Assembly (NCBI GenBank): GCA_937120475.1
Contig: CAKZJV010000007.1
Location: 1,442,068-1,506,067, forward strand
Origin: an uncultured Cryomorphaceae bacterium
GTDB taxonomy: Bacteria > Bacteroidota > Bacteroidia > Flavobacteriales > Schleiferiaceae
Direction: 5' to 3'
DNA: 64,000 nucleotides
Shown here: positions 32,020 through 40,396 of the stretch, piece by piece
How the letters are laid out: each line of letters opens with the position of its first letter
Position numbering within the stretch: position 1 is the stretch's first letter
Made by a program: the position numbers and the translations under genes
The notes under the pieces: generated by a model
Databases searched by the model: none
What the model saw: only the letters and a program-made list of their open reading frames with translations
What the model was told of the DNA's origin: nothing

Positions 32020-32625
32020 TCAACCATTTAAGAGTTTGAATTTTTTGAAGGATTTACCCTTGCGAATGAGCCAGGCGTGGTAAGCGCTGGGTATGTCGTG
32101 ATTCCATTCGGGAAGAAGCAGCGTAATGGCAATCCGGTCGAGGTGAGAAATAAGCCCCGCCCATAGGCACAGGTTAAAAAAGAAATAATCGGACCCGGAC
32201 CCCAACATGGCGATGAAAGCCATTAACAAGGTAATTCCCCAGAATTTAGATAGCCAGGCATGGGTGCAGGTTTCCTTTCCAAACTTTAAGAGGCTTACTC
32301 CATAACAGGATGCTTCCATTAAAAAAAGAAACAGGATGCCCACCTTATTTTGGCGCACCAGCTCCGGGTGAATGTGCCATAAGGCAAATCCGGCACTAAG
32401 CCAGAATAACATATCCACCTGGCTGTCCATCCTGCGCAATCGGGCACTGGACTGCCCTTGGTGGCGAGCTACTATTCCGTCCAAAACATCAGATGCAAAA
32501 CCCAGGATTATCAGCGTGATTACCAACCAGGTGGCTCCGTTACCAAAGTACCAGGCTGTACCCCACATTACAGGAGCCATTAACAGCCTTGCGAAAATCA
32601 ATAATTGAGGGATGTTCCTTTTCAT
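32020..32625 (-). CDS. CDP-alcohol phosphatidyltransferase family membrane protein
   Basis: A 201-residue integral membrane protein with the CDP-alcohol phosphotransferase motif near residues 45-70: DVLDGIVARHQGQSSARLRR followed by MDSQVD. The four Asp residues of D-x2-DG-x2-AR-x8-G-x3-D-x3-D are kept but the second Gly is Leu here, a deviation from the classical consensus. These enzymes swap the CMP of CDP-diacylglycerol or CDP-alcohol for an acceptor alcohol at the inner membrane. The substrate is unknown; a separate pssA is at 49655. It is followed by the 38-codon ORF. A 7-bp inverted repeat lies just upstream (32632-32658). Confidence 0.83.
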   Translation of the reverse strand: MKRNIPQLLIFARLLMAPVMWGTAWYFGNGATWLVITLIILGFASDVLDGIVARHQGQSSARLRRMDSQVDMLFWLSAGFALWHIHPELVRQNKVGILFLFLMEASCYGVSLLKFGKETCTHAWLSKFWGITLLMAFIAMLGSGSDYFFFNLCLWAGLISHLDRIAITLLLPEWNHDIPSAYHAWLIRKGKSFKKFKLLNG

Positions 32626-32834
32626 GGTTTTCTAGTTTTTGTTACGCGGCTAAACTAGATGGATCACCACCTGCCGGAAAATCGATTTTTACCACAACTT
32701 ACCCGACTTTGACAATTTTTAAAACCTTATTGCTGATTTCGCCAATTCTATTCACCGTGGTATTACTTTTTCATTCAAATGGATGCCAAAACGCGTAAAT
32801 CATCGATTTCTAAAAAATAAAATCAGCGGGTAAG

Positions 32835-32871
32835 CTTAAAATAAGAAAGGCGGCCAATGGCCGCCTTTCTT
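32835..32871 (-). terminator. Terminator of beta-oxidation operon
   Basis: AAGAAAGGCGGCC and GGCCGCCTTTCTT form a 13-bp stem with a 3-base loop, followed on the minus strand by TTATTTTAAG. It is 27 bases beyond the thiolase stop and closes the marR-HADH/ECH-thiolase operon. The rest of the 271-base gap 32626-32897 holds only the 7-bp inverted repeat near 32632. Confidence 0.85.
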
Positions 32872-32897
32872 AATGATTATGTGAAATAATTATCCGT

Positions 32898-34076
32898 TTA
32901 CAACATTTCATAAATACCGGCTGCTCCCTGCCCGGTACCAACACACATGGTAACCATGCCGTATTGCTGTTCCCTTCGTTTCAGCTCATGTAAGGCCTGT
33001 ACCGTAAGCTTGGCCCCGGTACACCCCAGGGGGTGCCCCATAGAAATGGCCCCACCGTTTACGTTCAAAATATCAGGGTTAATACCTAATTCACGAACTA
33101 CGGCAAGGGATTGAGAAGCGAAGGCTTCATTGAGCTCAATGATCTGGATATCGTCCAGTTTCATTCCTGCTTGTTGCAGTGCCATGGGTATGGCCTTAAC
33201 CGGGCCAATACCCATAATGCGGGGCTCTACACCGGCCGCTGCATAAGATACTAAACGGGCAATGGGTTTCAGGTTTAACTCCTTTACCATTTTTTCACTC
33301 ATAATAATAGTGAATGCCGCACCATCCGAAGTTTGGGAGGAGTTACCGGCCGTTACACTACCACCCTCTGCAAACACGGGCCGCAAACGGGCCAGTGCCT
33401 CTTCCGAAGTATCCTTACGGGGGCCTTCATCTATATCCACCGTATAGGTACGGGTCTGGCGTTTTTCCTTCTCATCCAGGTAGGTTTCTTCCACCTCGAT
33501 GGGAACGATTTCTTCCTTAAACTTTCCTTCATCAATAGCTTTTAAGGCCTTGCGGTGGGAGTTGAGAGCAAACTCATCCTGATCTTCACGGCTTACCTGG
33601 TACTTTTCAGCAACGGCTTCAGCCGTAAGGCCCATACCGTTGTACCAATCGGCATGCTCGCGGGCAATGGAATAGTTGGGGGTGACCTTAAAACCTCCCA
33701 TAGGGATGTAGCTCATACTTTCCGTGCCACCGGCTATAATACAGTCGGCCATTCCCGCTCTTATCTTGGCGGTAGCTATAGCGATAGTTTCAATACCGGA
33801 TGCACAATAACGGTTTACCGTTACACCAGGCACATCCACCACGTTGAGGCCCAACAATGAAATCAGGCGACCTACGTTCAGGCCCTGTTCGGCCTCGGGC
33901 ATAGCGTTACCCACAATTACATCGTCAATCCTTTTTTTATCCAGTTCCGGAACCTGCTCCAGCAATCTTTGGATTACCCTGGCGGCCAGGTCATCGGGAC
34001 GGGTAAAGCGGAACACGCCTCTGGGAGCCTTACCCACAGCGGTTCGTTTGGCTGCTATTATATATGCGTCTTGCAT
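32898..34076 (-). CDS. fadA: Acetyl-CoA C-acyltransferase (thiolase)
   Basis: A 392-residue thiolase of normal length. The acylated cysteine is in [19 protein letters not shown] near residue 90, the second active-site set in [18 protein letters not shown] (His near 350), and the last cysteine in [14 protein letters not shown]. It cleaves 3-ketoacyl-CoA to acetyl-CoA and a shortened acyl-CoA, the last step of beta-oxidation. The gene is third in the operon behind the MarR regulator and HADH/ECH, 28 bases after the latter. The final part of the operon is a strong terminator. Confidence 0.94.
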   Translation of the reverse strand: MQDAYIIAAKRTAVGKAPRGVFRFTRPDDLAARVIQRLLEQVPELDKKRIDDVIVGNAMPEAEQGLNVGRLISLLGLNVVDVPGVTVNRYCASGIETIAIATAKIRAGMADCIIAGGTESMSYIPMGGFKVTPNYSIAREHADWYNGMGLTAEAVAEKYQVSREDQDEFALNSHRKALKAIDEGKFKEEIVPIEVEETYLDEKEKRQTRTYTVDIDEGPRKDTSEEALARLRPVFAEGGSVTAGNSSQTSDGAAFTIIMSEKMVKELNLKPIARLVSYAAAGVEPRIMGIGPVKAIPMALQQAGMKLDDIQIIELNEAFASQSLAVVRELGINPDILNVNGGAISMGHPLGCTGAKLTVQALHELKRREQQYGMVTMCVGTGQGAAGIYEML

Positions 34077-34104
34077 GCTTGCTCTTTTTAAGTTGTTTAT
34101 GGTA

Positions 34105-36510
34105 TTAGTTTCGAAGCGGTTTACCGGTTTTCAGCATATGCTGAATGCGTTCCAGGGTTTTACGCTCGCTGCATAAACTCAGGAAAGCCTCTCGTTCCAG
34201 ATCCAGTAAATACTGTTCAGAAACATATTGTGCTTCGCTTAATGCACCACCGGCCATCACGTAACCCAGTTTCTGTACCATTTTCTTCTCGTATTCGGAT
34301 ATGTAGTTACCTTCCAGCATTTGGTGAGCACCTACAATAAAAGCTCCCAGGGCTTGTTTACCCAACACCTTAATATCCTTCTCCTTAACCGGCATTTGAT
34401 AACCGCCTTCAGCCAGGGCCAGGGCGCGGGCTTTGGCATCGGCTATTTGCCTGCGTTTATTAATACTCACCCCGTCACGTCCGCGAACCAGGTAACCCAG
34501 GTTAAAGGCTTCCTCGGCTGACGTAGCCACCTTGGCCTGGGCAATCTTAATCAGGTTTTCGCGGTAGGCATTGGTTTCGATATCATCTTTTACATATCGA
34601 AGGGACGCTTGCCGGGTCAACTCTTTGGTTCCACCACCACCGGGAATCACGCCTACTCCAAACTCTACCAAACCGATATAGGTTTCGGCAGCAGCCTGTA
34701 CAGCATCAGCGTGGAGGGTCATTTCACAACCTCCGCCCAGGGTGCGGCCATGTGGGGCCACCACCACCGGAACGCTGGAATAGCGCACACGCATTACCGT
34801 ATCCTGGAAATATTTTATAGCGTAGTTGAGTTCGTCATACTCCTGCTCAGCGGCCATCATAAAAATCATTCCGATGTTGGCCCCAACGGAGAAGTTTTGC
34901 CCCTGGTTGGCAATAACCACAGCCCGGTAATCTTTTTCAGCCATCTCAATCCCTTTGTTGATACCGGCCAACACACCACTACCCAGGCTATTCATTTTGG
35001 AGCGGAACTCAATGTTCAAGACTCCGTCACCCAGGTCTTCAATGGCACACTCGTCATTGCTCCAAATGGTTTTGGTAGGACGAATGTGATCCAGTATAAT
35101 GAAATCCCGTATGCCGGGAACTTCCACGTATTTCTTTTCAGGAATGGAATAGTAATGCAGTACTTCCTCCTTAATGTCATAGAAGGATTTCACACCGGCT
35201 TCCTTCATTTCCATAACCCATACCGCTACCTGGTGGCCTTCCGCTTCAATCAGTTCCAGGCCCCTTTCCAGGCCCACCGCATCCCATATTTCAAAGGGAC
35301 CGTGTTGCCAACCGAAACCAGCCCGTAAGGCTTCGTCTATACGGTAAAGCTCATCGGATATTTCAGGAATACGGTTGGAAACATAGGCGAACAAGCCGGC
35401 AAACGACTTGCGATAAAACTCCCCGGCCTTGTCTTTTGCATTCACCAAAACCTTGAAGCGATCCTTCACCTCATCAATAGTTTTGGTTTGTTCCAGTACG
35501 GGAAACTTGGACTTGTTTTGAGGGGTGTACTCCAGGGTATCGAGGTCCAGTGAAAGTATCTCACTTTCACCGTCATCATTCTTCACTTTTTTATAGAAGC
35601 CCTGGCCCGATTTAGAACCCAGCCAGTCGTTTTCCTGCATTTTTTGCAGGAAATCCGGTAGTTTAAAAACCTCTCTGCGTTCATCATCTTTAGCGGCCTC
35701 ATAAAGACCGTTAGCCACGTGAATCAGCGTATCCAAACCCACTACATCGGCCGTGCGGAAGGTGGCTGACTTAGGCCGTCCTATCAATGGCCCGGTCAAC
35801 TTATCCAAATCTTCAACGGACATCCCTAAATCCTGAACGCCATTGAACAGGTCCATAATTCCGAAAATACCCACCCGATTAGCGATAAAGGCGGGGGTAT
35901 CTTTACAGAGTACCGTGGTTTTACCCAAATACACATCCCCATAATGCATCAGGAAGTCTATTACCCCCTGATCGGTATCGGGGGTGGGTATAATTTCCAG
36001 CAGCTCCAGGTAGCGCGGTGGATTAAAAAAGTGCGTGCCGCAGAAATATTTCTTAAAATCATCACTACGCCCTTCCGTCATTAAATGAATGGGAATACCG
36101 GAGGTGTTGGATGAAACAAAAGTCCCTTCCTTTCTCAGGTTATCCACCTTTTCAAACATCTGTTTTTTAATGTCCAGCCTTTCTACGATAACCTCAATCA
36201 CCCAGTCGTAATCTCCGATCTTCTCTAGGTCATCCTCAAAATTTCCGGTGGTGATACGGCTGGCAAAATCCTTATCGTAAATGGGAGAAGGATTGCTCTT
36301 CAGGGTGCTCTGCAGAGCTTCGTTCACAATGCGGTTACGCACCTGCTTATCGTCCATCGAAAGGCCTTTGGCCTTTTCTTTATCGTTCAGTTCGCGGGGT
36401 ACGATATCCAGCAGCAATACTTTTACACCAATGTTGGCAAAGTGGCAGGCAATACGGGAGCCCATAATGCCGGAACCTAATACAGCTACTTTTTTAATAG
36501 TTCTTTTCAT
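34105..36510 (-). CDS. Bifunctional 3-hydroxyacyl-CoA dehydrogenase / enoyl-CoA hydratase
   Basis: An 801-residue enzyme whose domain order is reversed relative to E. coli FadB. The NAD-binding dehydrogenase comes first (VLGSGIMGSRIACHFANIG near residues 10-28), then two C-terminal dehydrogenase halves (about 195-300 and 365-450), then an enoyl-CoA hydratase domain (about 485-690). The hydratase keeps both glutamates, in GRTLGGGCEMTLHADAV and YIGLVEFGVGVIPGGGGTKE. It hydrates trans-2-enoyl-CoA and oxidises the 3-hydroxyacyl-CoA. It follows marR by 4 bases and the thiolase lies 28 bases downstream. Confidence 0.94.
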   Translation of the reverse strand: MKRTIKKVAVLGSGIMGSRIACHFANIGVKVLLLDIVPRELNDKEKAKGLSMDDKQVRNRIVNEALQSTLKSNPSPIYDKDFASRITTGNFEDDLEKIGDYDWVIEVIVERLDIKKQMFEKVDNLRKEGTFVSSNTSGIPIHLMTEGRSDDFKKYFCGTHFFNPPRYLELLEIIPTPDTDQGVIDFLMHYGDVYLGKTTVLCKDTPAFIANRVGIFGIMDLFNGVQDLGMSVEDLDKLTGPLIGRPKSATFRTADVVGLDTLIHVANGLYEAAKDDERREVFKLPDFLQKMQENDWLGSKSGQGFYKKVKNDDGESEILSLDLDTLEYTPQNKSKFPVLEQTKTIDEVKDRFKVLVNAKDKAGEFYRKSFAGLFAYVSNRIPEISDELYRIDEALRAGFGWQHGPFEIWDAVGLERGLELIEAEGHQVAVWVMEMKEAGVKSFYDIKEEVLHYYSIPEKKYVEVPGIRDFIILDHIRPTKTIWSNDECAIEDLGDGVLNIEFRSKMNSLGSGVLAGINKGIEMAEKDYRAVVIANQGQNFSVGANIGMIFMMAAEQEYDELNYAIKYFQDTVMRVRYSSVPVVVAPHGRTLGGGCEMTLHADAVQAAAETYIGLVEFGVGVIPGGGGTKELTRQASLRYVKDDIETNAYRENLIKIAQAKVATSAEEAFNLGYLVRGRDGVSINKRRQIADAKARALALAEGGYQMPVKEKDIKVLGKQALGAFIVGAHQMLEGNYISEYEKKMVQKLGYVMAGGALSEAQYVSEQYLLDLEREAFLSLCSERKTLERIQHMLKTGKPLRN

Positions 36511-36514
36511 TTGC

Positions 36515-36952
36515 TCAGGAATATATTTTTCGGTTGGAAATGAGTTCGTTCACCTTCTGTATTACTTCAAAAAAAATAGCCAGCTTTTGTTCAGGGATTT
36601 GCGAAAAAACTGCCTCATTAAAGTCAATAACGGCTTTTTTGGCATCCTCTCGCTTTTCTTTGCCAAAGTCCGTAAGAAACACCAGCACACTGCGCCCATC
36701 GGCCGGATTTTTTTTCCGGCAAATCAGATCTTTTGCTTCCATGTTCTTGAGAATACGTGAAAGGCTGGTGGCTTCCATCCCCATTTTGGGTCCCAGTGCC
36801 GTGGAAGGGGTTCCGTTCTCAATGTCGATATTGAGTAATACGTAACCCATAGCCATGGTACTGCCGTAACCGGAGGCCAGGTCGTTGTACATACGGGCGA
36901 TGTTCTGCCAGGTGTACTTGATGTGAAAATCAATGGTTTCCTCTGGTTTCAA
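36515..36952 (-). CDS. MarR family transcriptional regulator of beta-oxidation genes
   Basis: A 145-residue winged-helix protein. It begins MKPEETIDFHIKYTWQNIAR and continues with the recognition helix region TALGPKMGMEATSLSRILKN near residues 60-80 and the wing RKKNPADGRSVLVFLTDFGK. The start codon is TTG at 36952; this gives the conserved family N-terminus, while the first ATG would cut off about 20 residues. It is the first gene of the operon with the HADH/ECH and thiolase genes. A palindrome upstream (36993-37012) covers its promoter, as expected for autorepression, and the same palindrome occurs at the acyl-CoA dehydrogenase. Acyl-CoA is a plausible inducer, by inference. Confidence 0.9.
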   Translation of the reverse strand: MKPEETIDFHIKYTWQNIARMYNDLASGYGSTMAMGYVLLNIDIENGTPSTALGPKMGMEATSLSRILKNMEAKDLICRKKNPADGRSVLVFLTDFGKEKREDAKKAVIDFNEAVFSQIPEQKLAIFFEVIQKVNELISNRKIYS

Positions 36953-36977
36953 TAGATGGAAATCGTTTGGGGTTAGT

Positions 36978-36985
36978 CAAATGTA
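36978..36985 (-). promoter_or_regulatory. -7 box TACATTTG of marR promoter
   Basis: Read on the minus strand TACATTTG matches TAnnTTTG exactly, 26 bases before the TTG start codon. The -33 position falls within the palindrome at 36993-37012, so a protein bound there would block polymerase. Confidence 0.6.
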
Positions 36986-36992
36986 GTGAAAA

Positions 36993-37012
36993 ATACTATG
37001 CGCGCATAATAT
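36993..37012. promoter_or_regulatory. Predicted MarR operator upstream of marR operon
   Basis: ATACTATGCGCGCATAATAT is a palindrome with nine of ten matching pairs, sharing TATGCRCGCATA with 27997-28016. It overlaps the stop codon of the coiled-coil gene by one base and lies 7 bases upstream of the -7 box, the same distance as in the acyl-CoA dehydrogenase promoter. Confidence 0.7.
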
Positions 37013-37773
37013 TAACGGCAACGGCTAAAACCGAACTCTTTAATACTGCCATGATGGGTTTTGACCATAGCCAGGTCCGCTTCGGAGGCGGTAATTTCAT
37101 TGTACAACTCCCGGTCTTCCTGGTACCGGATGAGTATATCCACGGAGCGACCGTCAAGCTTAATCACCTGAAGGTATTTAAAGTCACCCTCTGCCCGATA
37201 GGTGCCCGCTATGCGCTGAAAGGTATATTCATCCTTTCCCATGTCAGGAGTATAGCGATGGCGAATAAAGCCTGCAAAATCGTGGGTTACCGGATTTACT
37301 TCAAACTCAATGATGGCATCTTCCGAGAAAAGCCTTTGAATATTATTCATGCGCAGGCAATTGCTGAGGTAATGCTCAAAATAAGCTACTTCCAACTGTT
37401 TGCGTAAGCTGTTATTGGCCACTTTAAAATTGCTCCTTTTAAAAGAGTCCGGTAAAATCCGTTCAGCACGGCTAAGTCTTGCCCGGTATAATTCTTCTTC
37501 CAGTTGCCGTATTTGTTGTTTTTGCTCTTCAATGGTGTCCCACAGTTTTTCGCAGCGCTCATATTGAACGCGCACGGGCTTCCCTCCGGTACGGCTTCCC
37601 TCATCCTGTTCTTTGAGCTCTTTATTTTCGCTGCTCAACTTTACTACCGCACGTTTCAATTGATCTACCTGGTTTTCAAGGTAGGCCAAACGTTCTTTCA
37701 ACTCCTTTTTGGATTGCGCCTGAAGCCCGATACTGAAAAACACCAGGCAGAGGGCTAAACCCCATGATTTCAT
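37012..37773 (-). CDS. Exported coiled-coil protein of unknown function
   Basis: A 253-residue protein with a signal peptide (KSWGLALCLVFFSIGLQAQ), then a long coiled coil at about residues 21-105 (KKELKERLAYLENQVDQLKR; TIEEQKQQIRQLEEELYRAR). The C-terminal domain (about 115-250) is mixed, with regular strands (DAIIEFEVNPVTHDFAGF; FKYLQVIKLDGRSVDILIRY). No known family is recognised. It lies 6 bases downstream of the acyl-CoA synthetase gene and its stop codon overlaps the marR operator, so it is probably co-transcribed with the synthetase. A periplasmic location is predicted. Confidence 0.75.
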   Translation of the reverse strand: MKSWGLALCLVFFSIGLQAQSKKELKERLAYLENQVDQLKRAVVKLSSENKELKEQDEGSRTGGKPVRVQYERCEKLWDTIEEQKQQIRQLEEELYRARLSRAERILPDSFKRSNFKVANNSLRKQLEVAYFEHYLSNCLRMNNIQRLFSEDAIIEFEVNPVTHDFAGFIRHRYTPDMGKDEYTFQRIAGTYRAEGDFKYLQVIKLDGRSVDILIRYQEDRELYNEITASEADLAMVKTHHGSIKEFGFSRCR

Positions 37774-37779
37774 AAGTGA

Positions 37780-39561
37780 TTACTCTTTAGTGTGTCCGTA
37801 GATGTTCTTGTAGAGTTCAGGATACATGGCAATAATGTTCCTGCGTTTCAGACTGAGTTTAGGAGTTAGATGGCCAGCATCTACCGACCATTGCTCGGGT
37901 GTGAGCTCAATGGTTTTCACCTGCTCCCATTTACCGAATTGTTTATTGATTTGCTCCACGTCCTGCATAATCCGCTCCTTCACTTTTTCGTTCTTCACCA
38001 TCTCTTCATTGGAGCCTACCGAAATGCCTTTGCGCTGGCACCAGGATCTGACGAACTCAAAATCCGGCTGCACCAGGGCGGCCGTCATTTTTTCGCCTTC
38101 GCCCACTACCATTACCTGTTCAATAAAGCGCGATTCCTTCATTTTATTTTCAAGGAGTTGGGGTGCCACATATTTACCACCGGAGGTTTTAAACATTTCC
38201 TTTTTACGGTCGGTGATTTTAAGGAACTTATTATCTACCCACTCCCCTATATCTCCGGTATGGAAATAGCCGTCTTTATCAATTACCTCATCCGTCTTTT
38301 CCTGCTGTTTGTAGTAGCCCATCATCACGTTGGGGCCTTTACAGCATATTTCACCATCATCGGCAATTTTAACTTCAACATTATTAATGGGCAAGCCTAC
38401 GGTTCCGATATGTTTACGATCCGCATCCGGACCATTCACCGCAATTACCGGTGATGTTTCAGTAAGGCCATAACCCTCCTGTATATTAAAACCGGCCGCT
38501 GAAAAAACCCGGTTTAACCGCGGGTTCAGGGCAGCGCCTCCGGAAACCATTACTTCAACGTTACCGCCAAGGGCCTCCTGCCATTTACTGAAAATGAGTT
38601 TACGGGCAATGGAAAGTTTAAAGTTATACCACCAGCTGTTGCCCTTTAAGTCATATTTCTCACCCAGCTCCACGGCCCAGAAAAAGAGCTTCTTTTTAAT
38701 ACCGGTTAACTCATTACCCTTGGCAACAATACGGTCATAAACCTTTTCCAGCAGACGCGGCACCAAGGCAAAAATCTCCGGTTTAACCTCGCGTATGTTA
38801 TCTCCTATCTTGTCGATAGATTCAGCGAAATAAATAGGTATATTATTGGAAATATAGAGGTAAGTAAGCATACGCTCGAACACGTGACAAACGGGTAAAA
38901 AGCTCAGGGCCCGGGAGTTGTTAAAAGTGGGAATACGGTCATTACTATCCAGCACATTACTCACCAGGTTATTGTGAGAAAGCATTACCCCCTTTGGTTT
39001 TCCGGTGGTACCGGAGGTGTAAATAAGGGTGGCGAGATCTTCATTTTTCACCGCTTTCATGCGCTGCTCCAGTTCTTCCTGGTTAGAGGTATCTTCTCCG
39101 GACTTTAAAATCTCTTTCCAATTGGTAATGCCCTCTTCCTCATCAAATATATATACCTCTTTAAGGGTAGGCACTTTATCCTTGATCTTCTTTACTTTAT
39201 CGTATAACTCCCGATCCGAAAGGAAACAATAGGTAACCTCGGCATCGTTAAAAATATACTCGTAGTCTTCACTTGAAATAGTGGGATATACGGGAACATC
39301 CACCGCCCCGATTTGTAAAATCCCGATATCCATAATATTCCACTCATGACGGTTGGTAGTGGAAATAAGCGCGATTTTTTCCTGCTCTTGCACGCCCATT
39401 TTCAAAAGGGCCCTTGAAATTTGCTGTGATTTATCAACAAACTCCTGGGTAGAAACGGGGGTCCACTTTCCATTGATCTTATTTACCAGTGCATCTGGCA
39501 GCGGATGACTATTCAGTTGATCGTACAGAAAATCGAAGATACGGGGAGATGCTTTGCTCAT
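37780..39561 (-). CDS. Long-chain acyl-CoA synthetase (AMP-forming)
   Basis: A 593-residue ANL-superfamily enzyme of the long-chain fatty acid-CoA ligase type. The P-loop-like ATP motif is TLIYTSGTTGKPKGVMLSHN near residues 176-195; GYGLTETSPVIAVNG near 365 and YFHTGDIGEWVDNKFLKITD with the following RKKEMFKTSGGKYV near 430-460 complete the A-motifs. It activates long-chain fatty acids to acyl-CoA, feeding beta-oxidation. It is encoded just upstream of the marR operon but has its own promoter region (39562-39640), without a copy of the TATGCRCGCATA palindrome. Confidence 0.92.
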   Translation of the reverse strand: MSKASPRIFDFLYDQLNSHPLPDALVNKINGKWTPVSTQEFVDKSQQISRALLKMGVQEQEKIALISTTNRHEWNIMDIGILQIGAVDVPVYPTISSEDYEYIFNDAEVTYCFLSDRELYDKVKKIKDKVPTLKEVYIFDEEEGITNWKEILKSGEDTSNQEELEQRMKAVKNEDLATLIYTSGTTGKPKGVMLSHNNLVSNVLDSNDRIPTFNNSRALSFLPVCHVFERMLTYLYISNNIPIYFAESIDKIGDNIREVKPEIFALVPRLLEKVYDRIVAKGNELTGIKKKLFFWAVELGEKYDLKGNSWWYNFKLSIARKLIFSKWQEALGGNVEVMVSGGAALNPRLNRVFSAAGFNIQEGYGLTETSPVIAVNGPDADRKHIGTVGLPINNVEVKIADDGEICCKGPNVMMGYYKQQEKTDEVIDKDGYFHTGDIGEWVDNKFLKITDRKKEMFKTSGGKYVAPQLLENKMKESRFIEQVMVVGEGEKMTAALVQPDFEFVRSWCQRKGISVGSNEEMVKNEKVKERIMQDVEQINKQFGKWEQVKTIELTPEQWSVDAGHLTPKLSLKRRNIIAMYPELYKNIYGHTKE

Positions 39562-39635
39562 GGATACGGTTGTAACTTATAGGATGACTAATATACAAAG
39601 GACGTTGTGATTCCTGAACATAACCTTCGAATGTA

Positions 39636-39643
39636 TATTTTTG
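39636..39643 (+). promoter_or_regulatory. Candidate -7 box TATTTTTG
   Basis: TATTTTTG matches TAnnTTTG and lies 6 bases before the ATG of the sulfotransferase at 39650, again suggesting a leaderless message. No convincing -33 element is visible. Confidence 0.4.
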
Positions 39644-39649
39644 GTTCAG

Positions 39650-40396
39650 ATGGCTACGGTTTTTATTCATATTCCCAAAACTGCGGGCACCACCCTTACC
39701 GAGCTGTTGCTAAAGAACTACCAGCGGAAAAAACTGCTGCACCTTCCCCAGGCCGGTCAGTTACAAGCTTCTGAACTAAGCCGGAAAGCTTTTGAAAACG
39801 ATTGTATTCACGGTCATTTCCGATACCATGATGAGTTACGGATACCTGAAAATTTCCTTTTTACCTTCTTTAGAAACCCCCTGGAAAGGTGCCTTTCCAA
39901 TTTTTTTCATTTCCGAAGGGAGGGAGAGTGGGGCAATGCTTCTTTGCTGGAAAGTGCGGAGCACTTTTTAAGTGACGAGGGTTTGAAGAAAAATGGCAAC
40001 TGGAACCTTCAAACCTATTTTTTGGCATGGACCCGTGGAAAGCCTTTCTTCCGTAATGAAGAGGACTATCATCTCCGCCTGGCCCAGGAGCGACTGCGGC
40101 AATTAGACTTGGTGGGCATAACCGAACATTTTGAAGAAAGTGTATATCAGTTAGCCCAAAGCCTGGCCTGGAAAAAATGGTATTATATACCTCACAATGA
40201 AGGTTCCTACTCCATTGAAAAGCAGCAGGTTTTAAATCACTTCCGCAAAGAGTTGGTAGCCGCCAATGAGCTGGACTTGGAGCTTTACGAAAGTGCTTTG
40301 GAAATTTACGGCCAACAAAAAAAAGAAATCCGGGTACCTGCGGGTAAAATATGGAAGGCCCGCTTATTGGGTAAGCTCAAAAAATCACTCCGCTGA
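39650..40396 (+). CDS. Sulfotransferase family protein
   Basis: A 248-residue protein with PAPS-binding signatures of the Sulfotransfer_2 (carbohydrate sulfotransferase) family. The 5'-phosphosulfate loop is FIHIPKTAGTTLTELLLKNY at residues about 5-24, and the 3'-phosphate region is FLFTFFRNPLERCLSNFFHF near 70-90. No signal peptide is seen, so it works in the cytoplasm. It would transfer sulfate from PAPS to a sugar or lipid hydroxyl; the acceptor is unknown and no glycan cluster is adjacent. ATG 39650 is preferred to TTG 39641. Its end overlaps the convergent amidohydrolase gene by 12 bases. Confidence 0.75.
   Translation: MATVFIHIPKTAGTTLTELLLKNYQRKKLLHLPQAGQLQASELSRKAFENDCIHGHFRYHDELRIPENFLFTFFRNPLERCLSNFFHFRREGEWGNASLLESAEHFLSDEGLKKNGNWNLQTYFLAWTRGKPFFRNEEDYHLRLAQERLRQLDLVGITEHFEESVYQLAQSLAWKKWYYIPHNEGSYSIEKQQVLNHFRKELVAANELDLELYESALEIYGQQKKEIRVPAGKIWKARLLGKLKKSLR

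Noticed and set aside
32632-32658. 7-bp inverted repeat CTAGTTT/AAACTAG upstream of the CDP-alcohol transferase
   Set aside because: It is short and A+T-rich with a 13-base loop; chance occurrence cannot be excluded, so it is only mentioned with the gene.
34609-35328. Long plus-strand open frame of 239 codons inside the HADH/ECH gene
   Set aside because: It lies wholly antisense to a gene with clear catalytic motifs, and its translation has no domain or membrane pattern; it follows from the codon use of the true gene.
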